Shown: piece by piece, positions 14,749-23,408 of the stretch | Layout: each line of letters opens with the position of its first letter | Numbering within the stretch: the first letter of the stretch is position 1 | Source: Candidatus Lutibacillus vidarii | Lineage (GTDB): Bacteria > Actinomycetota > Actinomycetes > Actinomycetales > Dermatophilaceae | Direction: 5' to 3' | Length of the DNA stretch: 64,000 nucleotides | Assembly (NCBI GenBank): GCA_016717165.1 | Contig: JADKGA010000002.1 | Location: forward strand, 186,001 to 250,000 | Notes under the pieces: model-generated | The model's input: only the letters and a program-made list of their open reading frames with translations | Told to the model about the DNA's origin: nothing | The model's database searches: none | Translations under genes and position numbers: made by a program

Positions 14749-16488
14749 ATGCTCTGGCGACTCATCCGATCCGGACTGGCCCCGCACCGCCGGGCCCTCT
14801 CGGTCATCGTCGTGCTGCAGCTGGTCAGCACGATCGCCTCGCTGTACCTGCCGAACCTCAACGCCGACATCATCGACCACGGGGTGGCCAAGGGCGATAC
14901 CGGCTACATCATGGCTGTCGGTGCGGTCATGCTGGCGATCAGCGTGGTCCAGATCGCGGCGAGTGTGTATGCCGTCTACCTCGCGGCCCGGATCGCCATG
15001 GCCTATGGGCGGGACACCCGGGCCGCGGTCTTCCACCGGGTGGGCGAGTTCTCGGCCCGCGAGGTCGCCCAGTTCGGCCCGCCGACGCTGATCAGCCGCA
15101 GCACCAACGACGTCCAGCAGATCCAGATGGTCGTCTTCATGGCGCTGTCGATGATGGTGGGCGCCCCGATCATGATGGTCGGCGGGGTCATCATGGCGCT
15201 GCGGACCGACGTGGGGCTGTCCTGGCTCGTCGCGGTCGCGGTGCCGCTGCTTGCCATCGCGGTCGGCCTCATCCTGCGACGCATGCTGCCGCAGTTCCGG
15301 ATCATGCAGACCTCGGTCGACTCGGTCAACCGGATCCTCCGCGAGCAGATCACCGGCATCCGGGTGGTCCGGGCCTTCGTCCGGGAGCGTTTCGAGGAGG
15401 ACCGCTTCGCCCAGGCCAACCAGAGCCTCACCGGCGCGGCGCTGAGCGTCGGACGCCTCATGTCGGTCGTCTTCCCCATTGTCATGCTCATCCTCAACCT
15501 GTCGATGGTCGCCGTCCTGTGGTTCGGCGCGCACCGCATCGACGCCGGCGACATGCAGGTCGGGGCCCTGACGGCCTATATGGCCTACCTCATCCAGATC
15601 CTCATGTCCGTGATGATGGCGACGATGATGTCGATGATGATCCCGCGCGCCTCGGTGTCCGCGGAGCGCATCGGCGCCGTCCTCGACACCGAGTCCTCGG
15701 TCATCCCCCCGACGGGGAGCACCCCCGAGCCGAGCACGCCGGCGCAGGTCACCTTCGAGAATGTCGAGTTCCGCTACCCCGGAGCCGAGCACAGCGTCCT
15801 CAGCGGCATCTCGTTCACCGCCGAGCCGGGCCGGACCACGGCCATCGTCGGCTCGACCGGCGCCGGCAAGACGACCCTCATCGGGCTTATCCCGCGACTC
15901 TTCGACGCCGACGGTGGTCGGGTCGTCGTCGGCGGTCAGGACGTCCGCGACGTCGAGCCTGCCCGCCTCTGGGCGCACCTTGGCCTGGTGCCGCAGAAGC
16001 CCTACCTCTTCTCCGGGACCATCGCGTCGAACCTGCGGTACGGCAAGCCCGACGCGACCGACGACGAGCTGTGGGAGGCGCTGCGGATCGCGCAGGCGGA
16101 CGAGTTCGTCGGCGCCCTCGACGGCGGGCTCGAGGCGCACGTCGCCCAGGGCGGGACGAATGTCTCCGGCGGGCAGCGCCAGCGCCTGGCCATCGCGCGC
16201 GCCATCGTCCGGCGCCCGGATATCTACCTCTTCGACGACGCCTTCTCGGCGCTCGATACCGCAACCGATGCTCGGCTCCGCGCCGCGCTGCGACCGGTGA
16301 CCCGGGAGGCCACCGTCATCGTGGTCGCCCAGCGGGTCTCGACGATCATCGACGCCGACCAGATCGTCGTCCTCGAGGACGGTGAGATCGTCGGGCTCGG
16401 CCGACATGACGAGCTGCTCGAGAGCTGTCCGACATACCAGGAGATCGTCGTGTCCCAGCGCGCGGCGCAGGAGGTGACGACCCGATGA
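14749..16488 (+). CDS. ABC exporter half-transporter with degenerate ATP site
   Basis: A 579-residue membrane domain plus ATPase domain, about six membrane helices in the first 310 residues. The ATPase part has Walker A GSTGAGKTT (Lys 374), signature NVSGGQRQ and Walker B LFDD, where the position after Walker B is Asp 497 instead of the catalytic Glu. The intact signature with a weakened Glu position is typical of one partner in a heterodimeric exporter. It overlaps the next gene by 4 nt (ATGA), which carries the complementary features. AAGGAGCCCC precedes the ATG. Substrate is not predictable from sequence. Confidence 0.92.
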   Translation: MLWRLIRSGLAPHRRALSVIVVLQLVSTIASLYLPNLNADIIDHGVAKGDTGYIMAVGAVMLAISVVQIAASVYAVYLAARIAMAYGRDTRAAVFHRVGEFSAREVAQFGPPTLISRSTNDVQQIQMVVFMALSMMVGAPIMMVGGVIMALRTDVGLSWLVAVAVPLLAIAVGLILRRMLPQFRIMQTSVDSVNRILREQITGIRVVRAFVRERFEEDRFAQANQSLTGAALSVGRLMSVVFPIVMLILNLSMVAVLWFGAHRIDAGDMQVGALTAYMAYLIQILMSVMMATMMSMMIPRASVSAERIGAVLDTESSVIPPTGSTPEPSTPAQVTFENVEFRYPGAEHSVLSGISFTAEPGRTTAIVGSTGAGKTTLIGLIPRLFDADGGRVVVGGQDVRDVEPARLWAHLGLVPQKPYLFSGTIASNLRYGKPDATDDELWEALRIAQADEFVGALDGGLEAHVAQGGTNVSGGQRQRLAIARAIVRRPDIYLFDDAFSALDTATDARLRAALRPVTREATVIVVAQRVSTIIDADQIVVLEDGEIVGLGRHDELLESCPTYQEIVVSQRAAQEVTTR

Positions 16489-18536
16489 GTGGCGAGGGAG
16501 TGGTGACGGCCGAGGAGAAGGCCGCCGCACAGCGTCGTGGCCCGGGTGCGCGCCGCCCAGGCGGGCCGCCGCACATGCAGCTCGGTATGCCGGGCGAGAA
16601 GTCGATGAGCTTCGGCCCCTCGGCCAAACGGCTGCTCGGCTGGCTCGCGCCGGACCGGGCGCGGGTGCTGCTCATCCTCGCGTTGACGGTCGTCGCGGTG
16701 GGGCTGGCCTCGGTCGGCCCCAAGGTGCTGGGCAAGGCGACCGACTCGATCTTCGCGGGGCTGCTCGGGGGGCAGTTTGCCGGGCGGGTCCCCGCGGGGA
16801 CGACCCGCCAGGAGGTCATCGACCAGCTCCGGTCTCAGGGCCAGGGCAATATCGCCGACCTGCTCAGCGGGGTCGACTTCGTCCCCGGCCAGGGCATCGA
16901 CTTCTCCGCCGTGGGCCGGGTGCTGCTCGCTGTGCTCCTCATCTATGTCGCGTCGGCCCTGTTCATGTGGGCCAGTGGCTGGGTGCTGACCGGGGTCGTG
17001 CAACGGACGATGTTCCGCATGCGGGAGGCGGTCGAGGCCAAGCTCAACCGGCTGCCGCTGTCCTACTTCGACGGCCAGCCCCGCGGCGAGCTGCTGAGCC
17101 GGGTGACCAATGACATCGACAACGTCTCGATGTCGCTGCAGCAGACCCTGTCGCAGCTGCTCAACTCCCTGCTCACCGTCCTGGCCGTCCTCGGGATGAT
17201 GTTCTGGATCTCCTGGCTGCTCGCGCTCGTCGCCCTGGTGTCCATCCCGATCTCGGTGCTGGTCACCGCGGCGATCGGCAAACGCAGCCAGAAGCTCTTC
17301 GTGCGGCAGTGGGCGGCCACCGGTGAGCTCAACGGGATCATCGAGGAGACCTTCACCGGCCACCAGCTCGTCAAGGTCTTCGGCCGGCAGGCCGAGGTCG
17401 AGCGGACCTTCGCGGCGAAGAACGACGAGCTCTACACCGCCGCCTTCGGGGCCCAGTTCGTCAGCGGCATCATCATGCCGACGATGATGTTCGTCGGGAA
17501 CCTCAACTACGTGCTCGTCGCCGTCATCGGTGGTCTCAAGGTCGCCTCCGGGCAGATCTCGCTCGGCGACGTCCAGGCCTTCATCCAGTACTCGCGCCAG
17601 TTCACCCAGCCGCTGACACAGGTGGCCTCGATGGCGAACCTCCTGCAGTCCGGGGTCGCCTCGGCGGAGCGGGTCTTCGAGGTGCTCGACGCGCCCGAGC
17701 AGACGCCGGATGCCGTCGCGCCGGTCGCGGACGCAGACGGTGCCGGGCACCGCGGCGAGGTGCGTTTCGAGGACGTCTCGTTCTCGTATGACGAGACCAA
17801 ACCGCTCATCCAGCACCTCGACCTCGTCGTCCAGCCGGGGCAAACCGTCGCCATCGTCGGGCCGACCGGGGCGGGGAAGACCACGCTGGTCAACCTCGTC
17901 ATGCGCTTCTACGAGCTCAACGGTGGCCGGATCACCCTCGACGGGGTCGATATCACCGCGATGACCCGACACGACCTCCGCGACCGGATCGGGATGGTCC
18001 TCCAGGACACCTGGCTGTTCGCAGGGACGATCCGGGACAATATTGCGTACGGCCGACCGGGTTCCTCCCACGAGGAGGTCGTCGCGGCGGCGCGGGCGAC
18101 CTATGTCGACCGCTTCGTCCATGCCTTGCCCGAGGGATACGACACGAAGCTCGACGACGAGGGGTCGAATATCTCCGCGGGGGAGAAACAGCTCATCACC
18201 ATCGCCCGGGCCTTCCTCTCCGACCCGGACCTGCTCATCCTCGACGAGGCGACGTCCTCGGTCGACACCCGGACCGAGCTGCTGGTCCAGCACGCAATGG
18301 CCGCGCTGCGCACCGACCGCACCTCGTTCGTCATCGCGCACCGGCTCTCCACCATTCGGGACGCCGATGTCATCCTCGTCATGGAGAACGGGCGGATCGT
18401 CGAGCAAGGTTCGCACGACGTCCTCCTTGCCGCCGGCGGCGCCTACGCCCGCCTGTATGCCGCGCAGTACTCCGGCGCCGCCGTGGACGAGGAGACATCG
18501 AGCACCCCGATCGGCGCGAGCCCCGCGCGGACCTGA
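16485..18536 (+). CDS. ABC exporter half-transporter, partner with the catalytic Glu
   Basis: A 683-residue membrane-plus-ATPase protein. It has an 45-residue basic N-terminal extension, a 65-residue insert between the first two helices (residues 85-145), and Walker A GPTGAGKTT (Lys 465). Walker B is LLILDEATSS with catalytic Glu 588, but the signature is altered to NISAGEKQ. In a heterodimer its Walker motifs pair with the intact NVSGGQRQ of the first protein to make the active site, while the other site is degenerate. This matches exporters such as TM287/288 or BmrCD. Both genes follow a TetR gene, suggesting an inducible efflux pump. Confidence 0.92.
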   Translation: MSGEGVVTAEEKAAAQRRGPGARRPGGPPHMQLGMPGEKSMSFGPSAKRLLGWLAPDRARVLLILALTVVAVGLASVGPKVLGKATDSIFAGLLGGQFAGRVPAGTTRQEVIDQLRSQGQGNIADLLSGVDFVPGQGIDFSAVGRVLLAVLLIYVASALFMWASGWVLTGVVQRTMFRMREAVEAKLNRLPLSYFDGQPRGELLSRVTNDIDNVSMSLQQTLSQLLNSLLTVLAVLGMMFWISWLLALVALVSIPISVLVTAAIGKRSQKLFVRQWAATGELNGIIEETFTGHQLVKVFGRQAEVERTFAAKNDELYTAAFGAQFVSGIIMPTMMFVGNLNYVLVAVIGGLKVASGQISLGDVQAFIQYSRQFTQPLTQVASMANLLQSGVASAERVFEVLDAPEQTPDAVAPVADADGAGHRGEVRFEDVSFSYDETKPLIQHLDLVVQPGQTVAIVGPTGAGKTTLVNLVMRFYELNGGRITLDGVDITAMTRHDLRDRIGMVLQDTWLFAGTIRDNIAYGRPGSSHEEVVAAARATYVDRFVHALPEGYDTKLDDEGSNISAGEKQLITIARAFLSDPDLLILDEATSSVDTRTELLVQHAMAALRTDRTSFVIAHRLSTIRDADVILVMENGRIVEQGSHDVLLAAGGAYARLYAAQYSGAAVDEETSSTPIGASPART

Positions 18537-18586
18537 GTCGACGACCGGGCCACCTCGCCGCGGCCGACCCTCCCCGGGGGTGCCGG

Positions 18587-19366
18587 TCAGCCGAGCTGCC
18601 AGGACCGCTTGGACAGCCCGTACCAGAAGCCGTCGATGACGCTCTGCGCGCTCATCGCGCCCTTGGTGGCGTGGGCCGCGCCGAGCGCGACATAGAGCGG
18701 CGCCCAGTGCTCGGTGCGGGGGTGGGCGAGCGCCGCACTGGGTGCGGACGAGGCGAACCGGAGCAGGGCCTCGATGTCTCCGGCGGCCATCGCCTCGGCG
18801 GCCCAGGCGTCGAACTCCTGGGACCACCCCGGGGCCGCCCCGGCGGTGTCGCCCCAGACCGCCAGCCGGAGGTTATGCGTGGTGAAGCCGGACCCGACGA
18901 TGAGGACGTCGTCCTCGCGCAGCGGCGCCAGTCGCCGGCCGATGTCGAACAGACGGCTCGGGTCCAGTGTGGGCAGCGAGAGCTGCAGGACCGGGATCTC
19001 GGCGTCGGGGTACATCTCGACGAGGGGGACATACGCTCCGTGGTCGAGGCCTCGGGACTCGACGCGCTGGACCGAGGTGGCAGGCGTGCTCAGCATCGCC
19101 ACGACCGACTCGGCGAGGGCAGGAGCCGGCGGGGCGTCATACCTGACCTGGTAGTAGTGCTCGGGGAACCCCCAGAAGTCGTAGACGAGGGGTGCGCCGG
19201 TCGTCGACGAGACGGCGATCGGAGCGTCCTCCCAGTGCGCCGAGACCATGAGGATCGCCTCGGGGCGTGTGAGCGAGGCCGACCAGCGCGCCAGCTCGCC
19301 GGGCCAGATCGGGTCGTCGGCCAGGGGTGGCGCGCCGTGGCTGAGATAGAGCGTAGGGAAGGTCAC
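18587..19366 (-). CDS. DODA-type extradiol ring-cleavage dioxygenase-like protein
   Basis: A 259-residue protein of the LigB superfamily. The sequence begins with FPTLYLSHGAPPLADD; His 10, His 44 (MVSAHWED), and His 164 (FTTHNL) occupy the metal-ligand and catalytic positions of bacterial 4,5-DOPA dioxygenase-like enzymes, and His 109 is conserved in GLDHGAYVPL. Members act on catechol substrates, but many bacterial ones have no known substrate. The GTG at 19366 matches where family proteins start; the GGAG just before it is too close to be an ideal ribosome-binding site, and starts up to 19426 are open. It is convergent with the ABC gene and divergent from topA. Confidence 0.85.
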   Translation of the reverse strand: MTFPTLYLSHGAPPLADDPIWPGELARWSASLTRPEAILMVSAHWEDAPIAVSSTTGAPLVYDFWGFPEHYYQVRYDAPPAPALAESVVAMLSTPATSVQRVESRGLDHGAYVPLVEMYPDAEIPVLQLSLPTLDPSRLFDIGRRLAPLREDDVLIVGSGFTTHNLRLAVWGDTAGAAPGWSQEFDAWAAEAMAAGDIEALLRFASSAPSAALAHPRTEHWAPLYVALGAAHATKGAMSAQSVIDGFWYGLSKRSWQLG

Positions 19367-19435
19367 CTCCGGTGAACACGCCCGGGCTCGCGGCTCTTCC
19401 GGGGCTCCGCTGGCGCGTGACGGCACGGGAGGCGC

Positions 19436-19441
19436 TACGGT
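19436..19441 (+). promoter_or_regulatory. Candidate -10 element (TACGGT) of topA
   Basis: TACGGT sits 74 nt before the topA ATG and would give a leader of about 68 nt with an AAGGGA ribosome-binding site. Confidence 0.35.
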
Positions 19442-19515
19442 GTCCCACGGCTCACCGTGTCGAGGCAGCGACGAATCCGCTGCACACGCTCGGGCCGGAA
19501 AGGCAAGGGACCACC

Positions 19516-22275
19516 ATGGCCGCAGGCAAGGGGCGCAAGCTCGTCATCGTCGAGTCGCCGCCCAAGGCGCGCACCATCGCCGGATATCTCGGTGGGGAGT
19601 ACGACGTCGAGGCCTCGATCGGCCACATCCGCGACCTGCCCACACCTTCGGAGCTGCCCGCCGACATGAAGAAGGGGCCCTTCGGCAAGTTCGCCATCGA
19701 CGTCGACAACGACTTCATCCCCTACTACGTCGTCGACGCGGACAAGCGGAAGAAGGTCGCCGAGCTCAAGCGGTACCTCAAGGACGCCGACGAGCTCTAT
19801 CTCGCCACCGATGAGGACCGCGAGGGCGAGGCGATCGCCTGGCACCTGCTGGAGACGCTCAAGCCACGCATTCCGGTCAAACGTATGGTATTCCACGAGA
19901 TCACCCGCGAGGCGATCACCCGGGCCCTGCACGAGACCCGCGATATCGACACGCGGCTGGTCGACGCCCAGGAGACCCGGCGGATTCTCGATCGGCTGTA
20001 CGGATATGAGGTCAGTCCGGTCCTGTGGCGCAAGGTGCGTCCGGGGCTGTCGGCCGGCCGGGTGCAGTCCGTGGCGATGCGGATGGTCGTCGAGCGGGAG
20101 CGCGAGCGGATGGCCTTCCGAGCGGCGTCCTACTGGGACGTCGAGGCCGAGTTCGCCACCGATGCCGCGACCGGTCGGGACGCCTTCACTGCCCGGCTGA
20201 CCGGGGTCGACGGGCATCGAGTCGCCACGGGCAAGGACTTCGCCGACACCGGCGAGCTCACCGCGCACAAGGTCGTCCACCTCGACGAGGCGGCGGCGCG
20301 GGCGATCGCCGACGGCGTCACGGCGGCCGGCCGGGCCACCGTCGGCCAGGTCAAGGAGAAGCCCTACCGGCGCAGCCCCTCGGCGCCCTTCACCACCTCG
20401 ACGCTGCAGCAGGAGGCGTCCCGCAAGCTGCGGATGTCCTCCAAGACCGCGATGCGGGTCGCCCAGCGGCTCTACGAGAACGGTTACATCACCTATATGC
20501 GGACCGACTCGACGACGCTGTCCGAGTCCGCCCTCACCGCCGCGCGGACCCAGGCCCGCGACCTGTATGGCGCCGCCTATGTCCCGGACGCGCCCCGCCG
20601 CTACGCCACCAAGGTCAAGAACGCCCAGGAGGCGCACGAGGCGATCCGCCCCGCGGGCGACACGTTCCGCACGCCCGCCCAGGTCGCCGGCCAGCTCCGC
20701 GGCGAGGACATGGCGCTCTACGAGCTGATCTGGAAGCGCACCGTCGCCTCCCAGATGGCCGACGCGGTCGGGTCAACGGCGACGGTGAAGATCGTCGCCA
20801 CCCTCGACGGCGTCGAGGCCGCCCGCGAGGTCGAGTTCTCCGCCTCCGGGACGGTCATCACCTTCCGCGGCTTCCTGGCGGCATACGAGGAGGGTCGTGA
20901 CGAGGTCCAGGCGCGCCGCAAGCGCGACCTGGCCGAGGAGGAGCGGCGACTGCCCACCCTCGGCGAGGGCATCGGGCTCGCGGTGACCCAGGCCGAGGCG
21001 GACGGCCACACGACGAACCCCCCGCCGCGGTACACCGAGGCGACCCTGGTCAAGGCGATGGAGGAGCGCGAGATCGGGCGCCCGTCGACCTATGCCGCAA
21101 CCGTCGGGACGATCCAGGACCGCGGGTACGTGACGACTCGCGCCCAGGCCCTCGTGCCGACCTGGCTCGCGTTCGCGGTGACCCGGCTGCTCGAGGAACA
21201 CTTCGGCACCCTCGTCGACTATGACTTCACCGCCTCGATGGAAGAGGACCTCGACCGGATCGCCAATGGCGACGAGGAGCGGGTCGCCTGGCTGCGGCGG
21301 TTCTACTTCGGCGACGAGGCACAGTCGCTCGAGGGGCTGCGGCATCTTGTCGACGACCACGGCGAGATCGACGCGCGGGAGATCTCGACGATCCCCATCG
21401 GGGAGGGCATCGTCCTGCGCGTCGGCCGCTACGGCCCGTATGTCGAAGAGGTCGCCGACGCCGACGGCGTCCCGCTGGCCGAACCGCGCCGGGCGACCAT
21501 CGGCGACGATATCGCCCCCGACGAGCTCACCCCGGCGATCGCCCGGGCCGCCCTGGAGGCCAGCGCCGACGACGGCCGGGTGCTCGGCACGCACCCCGAC
21601 AGCGGCAACTCCGTCGTCGCCAAGGCCGGGCGGTACGGCCCTTATGTCACCGAGGTCCTCCCTGAGGGGTCGAAGGCCAAGGCCCGCAGCGCCTCGCTGT
21701 TCAAGGACATGGAGCTCGCCTCGATCGACCTGGACACGGCGGTCCGGCTGCTGTCTCTGCCTCGGGTGGTCGGTGTCGACCCCGCATCCCAGGAGGAGAT
21801 CACGGCGCAGAACGGGCGGTACGGCCCCTACCTCAAGAAGGGCTCGGACTCCCGGTCACTCACCTCGGAGTCGGCCCTCTTCGAGATCACCCTCGACGAG
21901 GCGCTGGCCATCTACGCCCAGCCGAAGACCCGCGGCCGATCGGCGGCAGCCCCGCCGCTGCGTGAGCTCGGTCCCGACCCGGTGTCGGGAAAGCCGGTCG
22001 TCGTCAAGGACGGGCGCTTCGGCCCCTATGTCACCGACGGGGAGACCAATGCGACGCTGCGCAAGGACGACGACCCCGCAACGATGACGCCCGAGCGGGG
22101 CTTCGAGCTGCTCGCCGACAAGCGCGCCCGGGGACCGGTGACCCGCAAACGGGCCGCCCCGGCGAAGAAGGCCGCGGCGCCGCGGCGAGCCACTGCAACT
22201 CGGGCCAGTACTACGCGGGCCACTGCGGCTGCGCCGCGCAAGGCAGCGGCCCCGAGGCGGCGTCCCACCTCGTAG
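19516..22275 (+). CDS. topA: DNA topoisomerase I (type IA)
   Basis: A 919-residue enzyme that relaxes negative supercoils by cutting one strand. The Toprim domain starts at once (KLVIVESPPKARTI) and carries the DxDxEGE-type acidic pattern DEDREGEAIAW. The catalytic Tyr is in YITYMRTDST (Tyr 327). After the core come several repeated TOPRIM_C-like units marked by GRYGPYV/RFGPYV (four copies), then a Lys/Arg/Ala-rich tail of about 45 residues from near 870. As in other actinobacteria there are no C-terminal zinc fingers. The ATG at 19516 has AAGGGA 5 nt upstream. Confidence 0.95.
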   Translation: MAAGKGRKLVIVESPPKARTIAGYLGGEYDVEASIGHIRDLPTPSELPADMKKGPFGKFAIDVDNDFIPYYVVDADKRKKVAELKRYLKDADELYLATDEDREGEAIAWHLLETLKPRIPVKRMVFHEITREAITRALHETRDIDTRLVDAQETRRILDRLYGYEVSPVLWRKVRPGLSAGRVQSVAMRMVVERERERMAFRAASYWDVEAEFATDAATGRDAFTARLTGVDGHRVATGKDFADTGELTAHKVVHLDEAAARAIADGVTAAGRATVGQVKEKPYRRSPSAPFTTSTLQQEASRKLRMSSKTAMRVAQRLYENGYITYMRTDSTTLSESALTAARTQARDLYGAAYVPDAPRRYATKVKNAQEAHEAIRPAGDTFRTPAQVAGQLRGEDMALYELIWKRTVASQMADAVGSTATVKIVATLDGVEAAREVEFSASGTVITFRGFLAAYEEGRDEVQARRKRDLAEEERRLPTLGEGIGLAVTQAEADGHTTNPPPRYTEATLVKAMEEREIGRPSTYAATVGTIQDRGYVTTRAQALVPTWLAFAVTRLLEEHFGTLVDYDFTASMEEDLDRIANGDEERVAWLRRFYFGDEAQSLEGLRHLVDDHGEIDAREISTIPIGEGIVLRVGRYGPYVEEVADADGVPLAEPRRATIGDDIAPDELTPAIARAALEASADDGRVLGTHPDSGNSVVAKAGRYGPYVTEVLPEGSKAKARSASLFKDMELASIDLDTAVRLLSLPRVVGVDPASQEEITAQNGRYGPYLKKGSDSRSLTSESALFEITLDEALAIYAQPKTRGRSAAAPPLRELGPDPVSGKPVVVKDGRFGPYVTDGETNATLRKDDDPATMTPERGFELLADKRARGPVTRKRAAPAKKAAAPRRATATRASTTRATAAAPRKAAAPRRRPTS

Positions 22276-22277
22276 TG

Positions 22278-22314
22278 GCGCACGGCTCGCCTGGCACAAG
22301 GGCGAGCCGTGCGC
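22278..22314 (+). terminator. Terminator of topA
   Basis: Perfect 14-bp arms GCGCACGGCTCGCC and its complement around TGGCACAAG, starting 3 nt after the stop codon. Confidence 0.8.
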
Positions 22315-22465
22315 GGGGCGGTGCGGCCGGATCTGCGGGCGGCATACGGCCGGATGGGCGCACCTGGTCCTACGACCAAAGCCCAATGGTGGCTGCCCGC
22401 GGCCCGGACACAGGGTTGACCCGAGGGACCCACCGGGGGTCCCCGACAACCCAAGGAGACCCACC

Positions 22466-22867
22466 ATGTCCGCCATCCGCACCCTCGCCACCGGCTCCGC
22501 CCTCGCCGCTCTCGTCGCCGTCGGCGTGACCGCCGCCCCCGCCGCCTCGGCCAAGGGCCTCGAGGTCCGTTCCGCCGGCTCCTGCTCGATCGCCTCGACA
22601 TGGAAGCTCAAGGCCAAGGCCGACAACGGCCGGATCCAGGTCGAGTACGAGGTCGACAGCAACCGGGTCGGCCAGACATGGGCGGTGCGGATCCTCGACA
22701 ACGGCGTCCGGGTGGCCGCCGGCACCGCGACCACCGTCGCTCCGAGCGGGTCGTTCACCTTCTCGCGGATCATCCCCAATGTCGCCGGGACCGACACCAT
22801 CGTCGGCGTCGCGACCAATGCCGCCACGGGCGAGACCTGCCGCGGCCGCGTCGTCTTTGCCGGCTGA
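22466..22867 (+). CDS. Small secreted protein with one disulfide, beta-rich
   Basis: A 133-residue exported protein. The signal peptide ends AAPAASA, with cleavage before KGLEV near residue 30. The mature part is about 104 residues with just two Cys (40 and 125) near its ends, so a single disulfide is likely. WKLKAKADNGRIQVEYEVDSN is a strand-rich core. I do not recognise an enzyme. It is the first of four genes in a row (this, the Gly/Ser/His-rich protein, kinase, regulator); a gap of 33 nt separates it from the next. CAAGGAGACCCACC precedes the ATG. Orthologues occur beside such kinases in related genomes, from memory, but no function is assigned. Confidence 0.75.
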   Translation: MSAIRTLATGSALAALVAVGVTAAPAASAKGLEVRSAGSCSIASTWKLKAKADNGRIQVEYEVDSNRVGQTWAVRILDNGVRVAAGTATTVAPSGSFTFSRIIPNVAGTDTIVGVATNAATGETCRGRVVFAG

Positions 22868-22900
22868 CCCGGCCACCCCTGGCCCCGAAAGGTGATGACG

Positions 22901-23389
22901 ATGATGAGGCGCATCCTCTGGCCACTGGCCTCGGCCGTGGCCCTGCTCCCGGCAACGATCGGGCTGGTCGGCAACCCGAGCCTGTCCCAGAGCGTCCCGC
23001 TGCAGATCCCGGCCCACGCCCAGCTGGCCACCTCCTCGGAGTCGTCGAGCCCCACCTCGCGACCCACCGACGCCTCGACCGAACCCGGTGACGACAACAG
23101 CGCCGATCACGGCACGGACGACAATGGCACCGACCCTGTCGACATCGGCGACGACCACGGCGGAACTCGAGGTGGCCACGGAGCCGACGACCCGACGCCG
23201 ACCGCGACGGCGAGTGCCACGACGGAGGACAATGGCGGCTCGGGCCACGGCTCGGACAACTCGACCTCCGGGTCAGGTTCGGGCTCGGGCCACGGGTCGG
23301 ACGACTCGACGTCCTCCGGGTCAGGCTCGGGCTCGGGCCACGGGTCGGACGACTCGAGTGGTTCCGGGCATCAAGGCTCCCACCACTGA
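22901..23389 (+). CDS. Secreted low-complexity Gly/Ser/Asp/His-rich protein (module 1)
   Basis: A 162-residue protein. The N-terminus has a signal peptide (MMRRILWPLASAVALLPATIG), then VGNPSLSQSVPLQIPA. The rest is low complexity: Asp/Asn-rich, then repeats of GSGSGHGSDDS, ending GHQGSHH. The His and Asp clusters could bind metal (inference). The segment after the signal peptide matches the one in the protein at 27515 (GNPSLSQSVPLQIPA against GNESFSEDVPVVLPA), so the two are paralogues despite different tails. Several ATG/GTG codons crowd the start (22892, 22895, 22901, 22904); GAAAGG fits 22901 best. It is immediately upstream of the kinase. Confidence 0.75.
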   Translation: MMRRILWPLASAVALLPATIGLVGNPSLSQSVPLQIPAHAQLATSSESSSPTSRPTDASTEPGDDNSADHGTDDNGTDPVDIGDDHGGTRGGHGADDPTPTATASATTEDNGGSGHGSDNSTSGSGSGSGHGSDDSTSSGSGSGSGHGSDDSSGSGHQGSHH

Positions 23390-23408
23390 AGAACGGACGA
23401 CACAGCCG

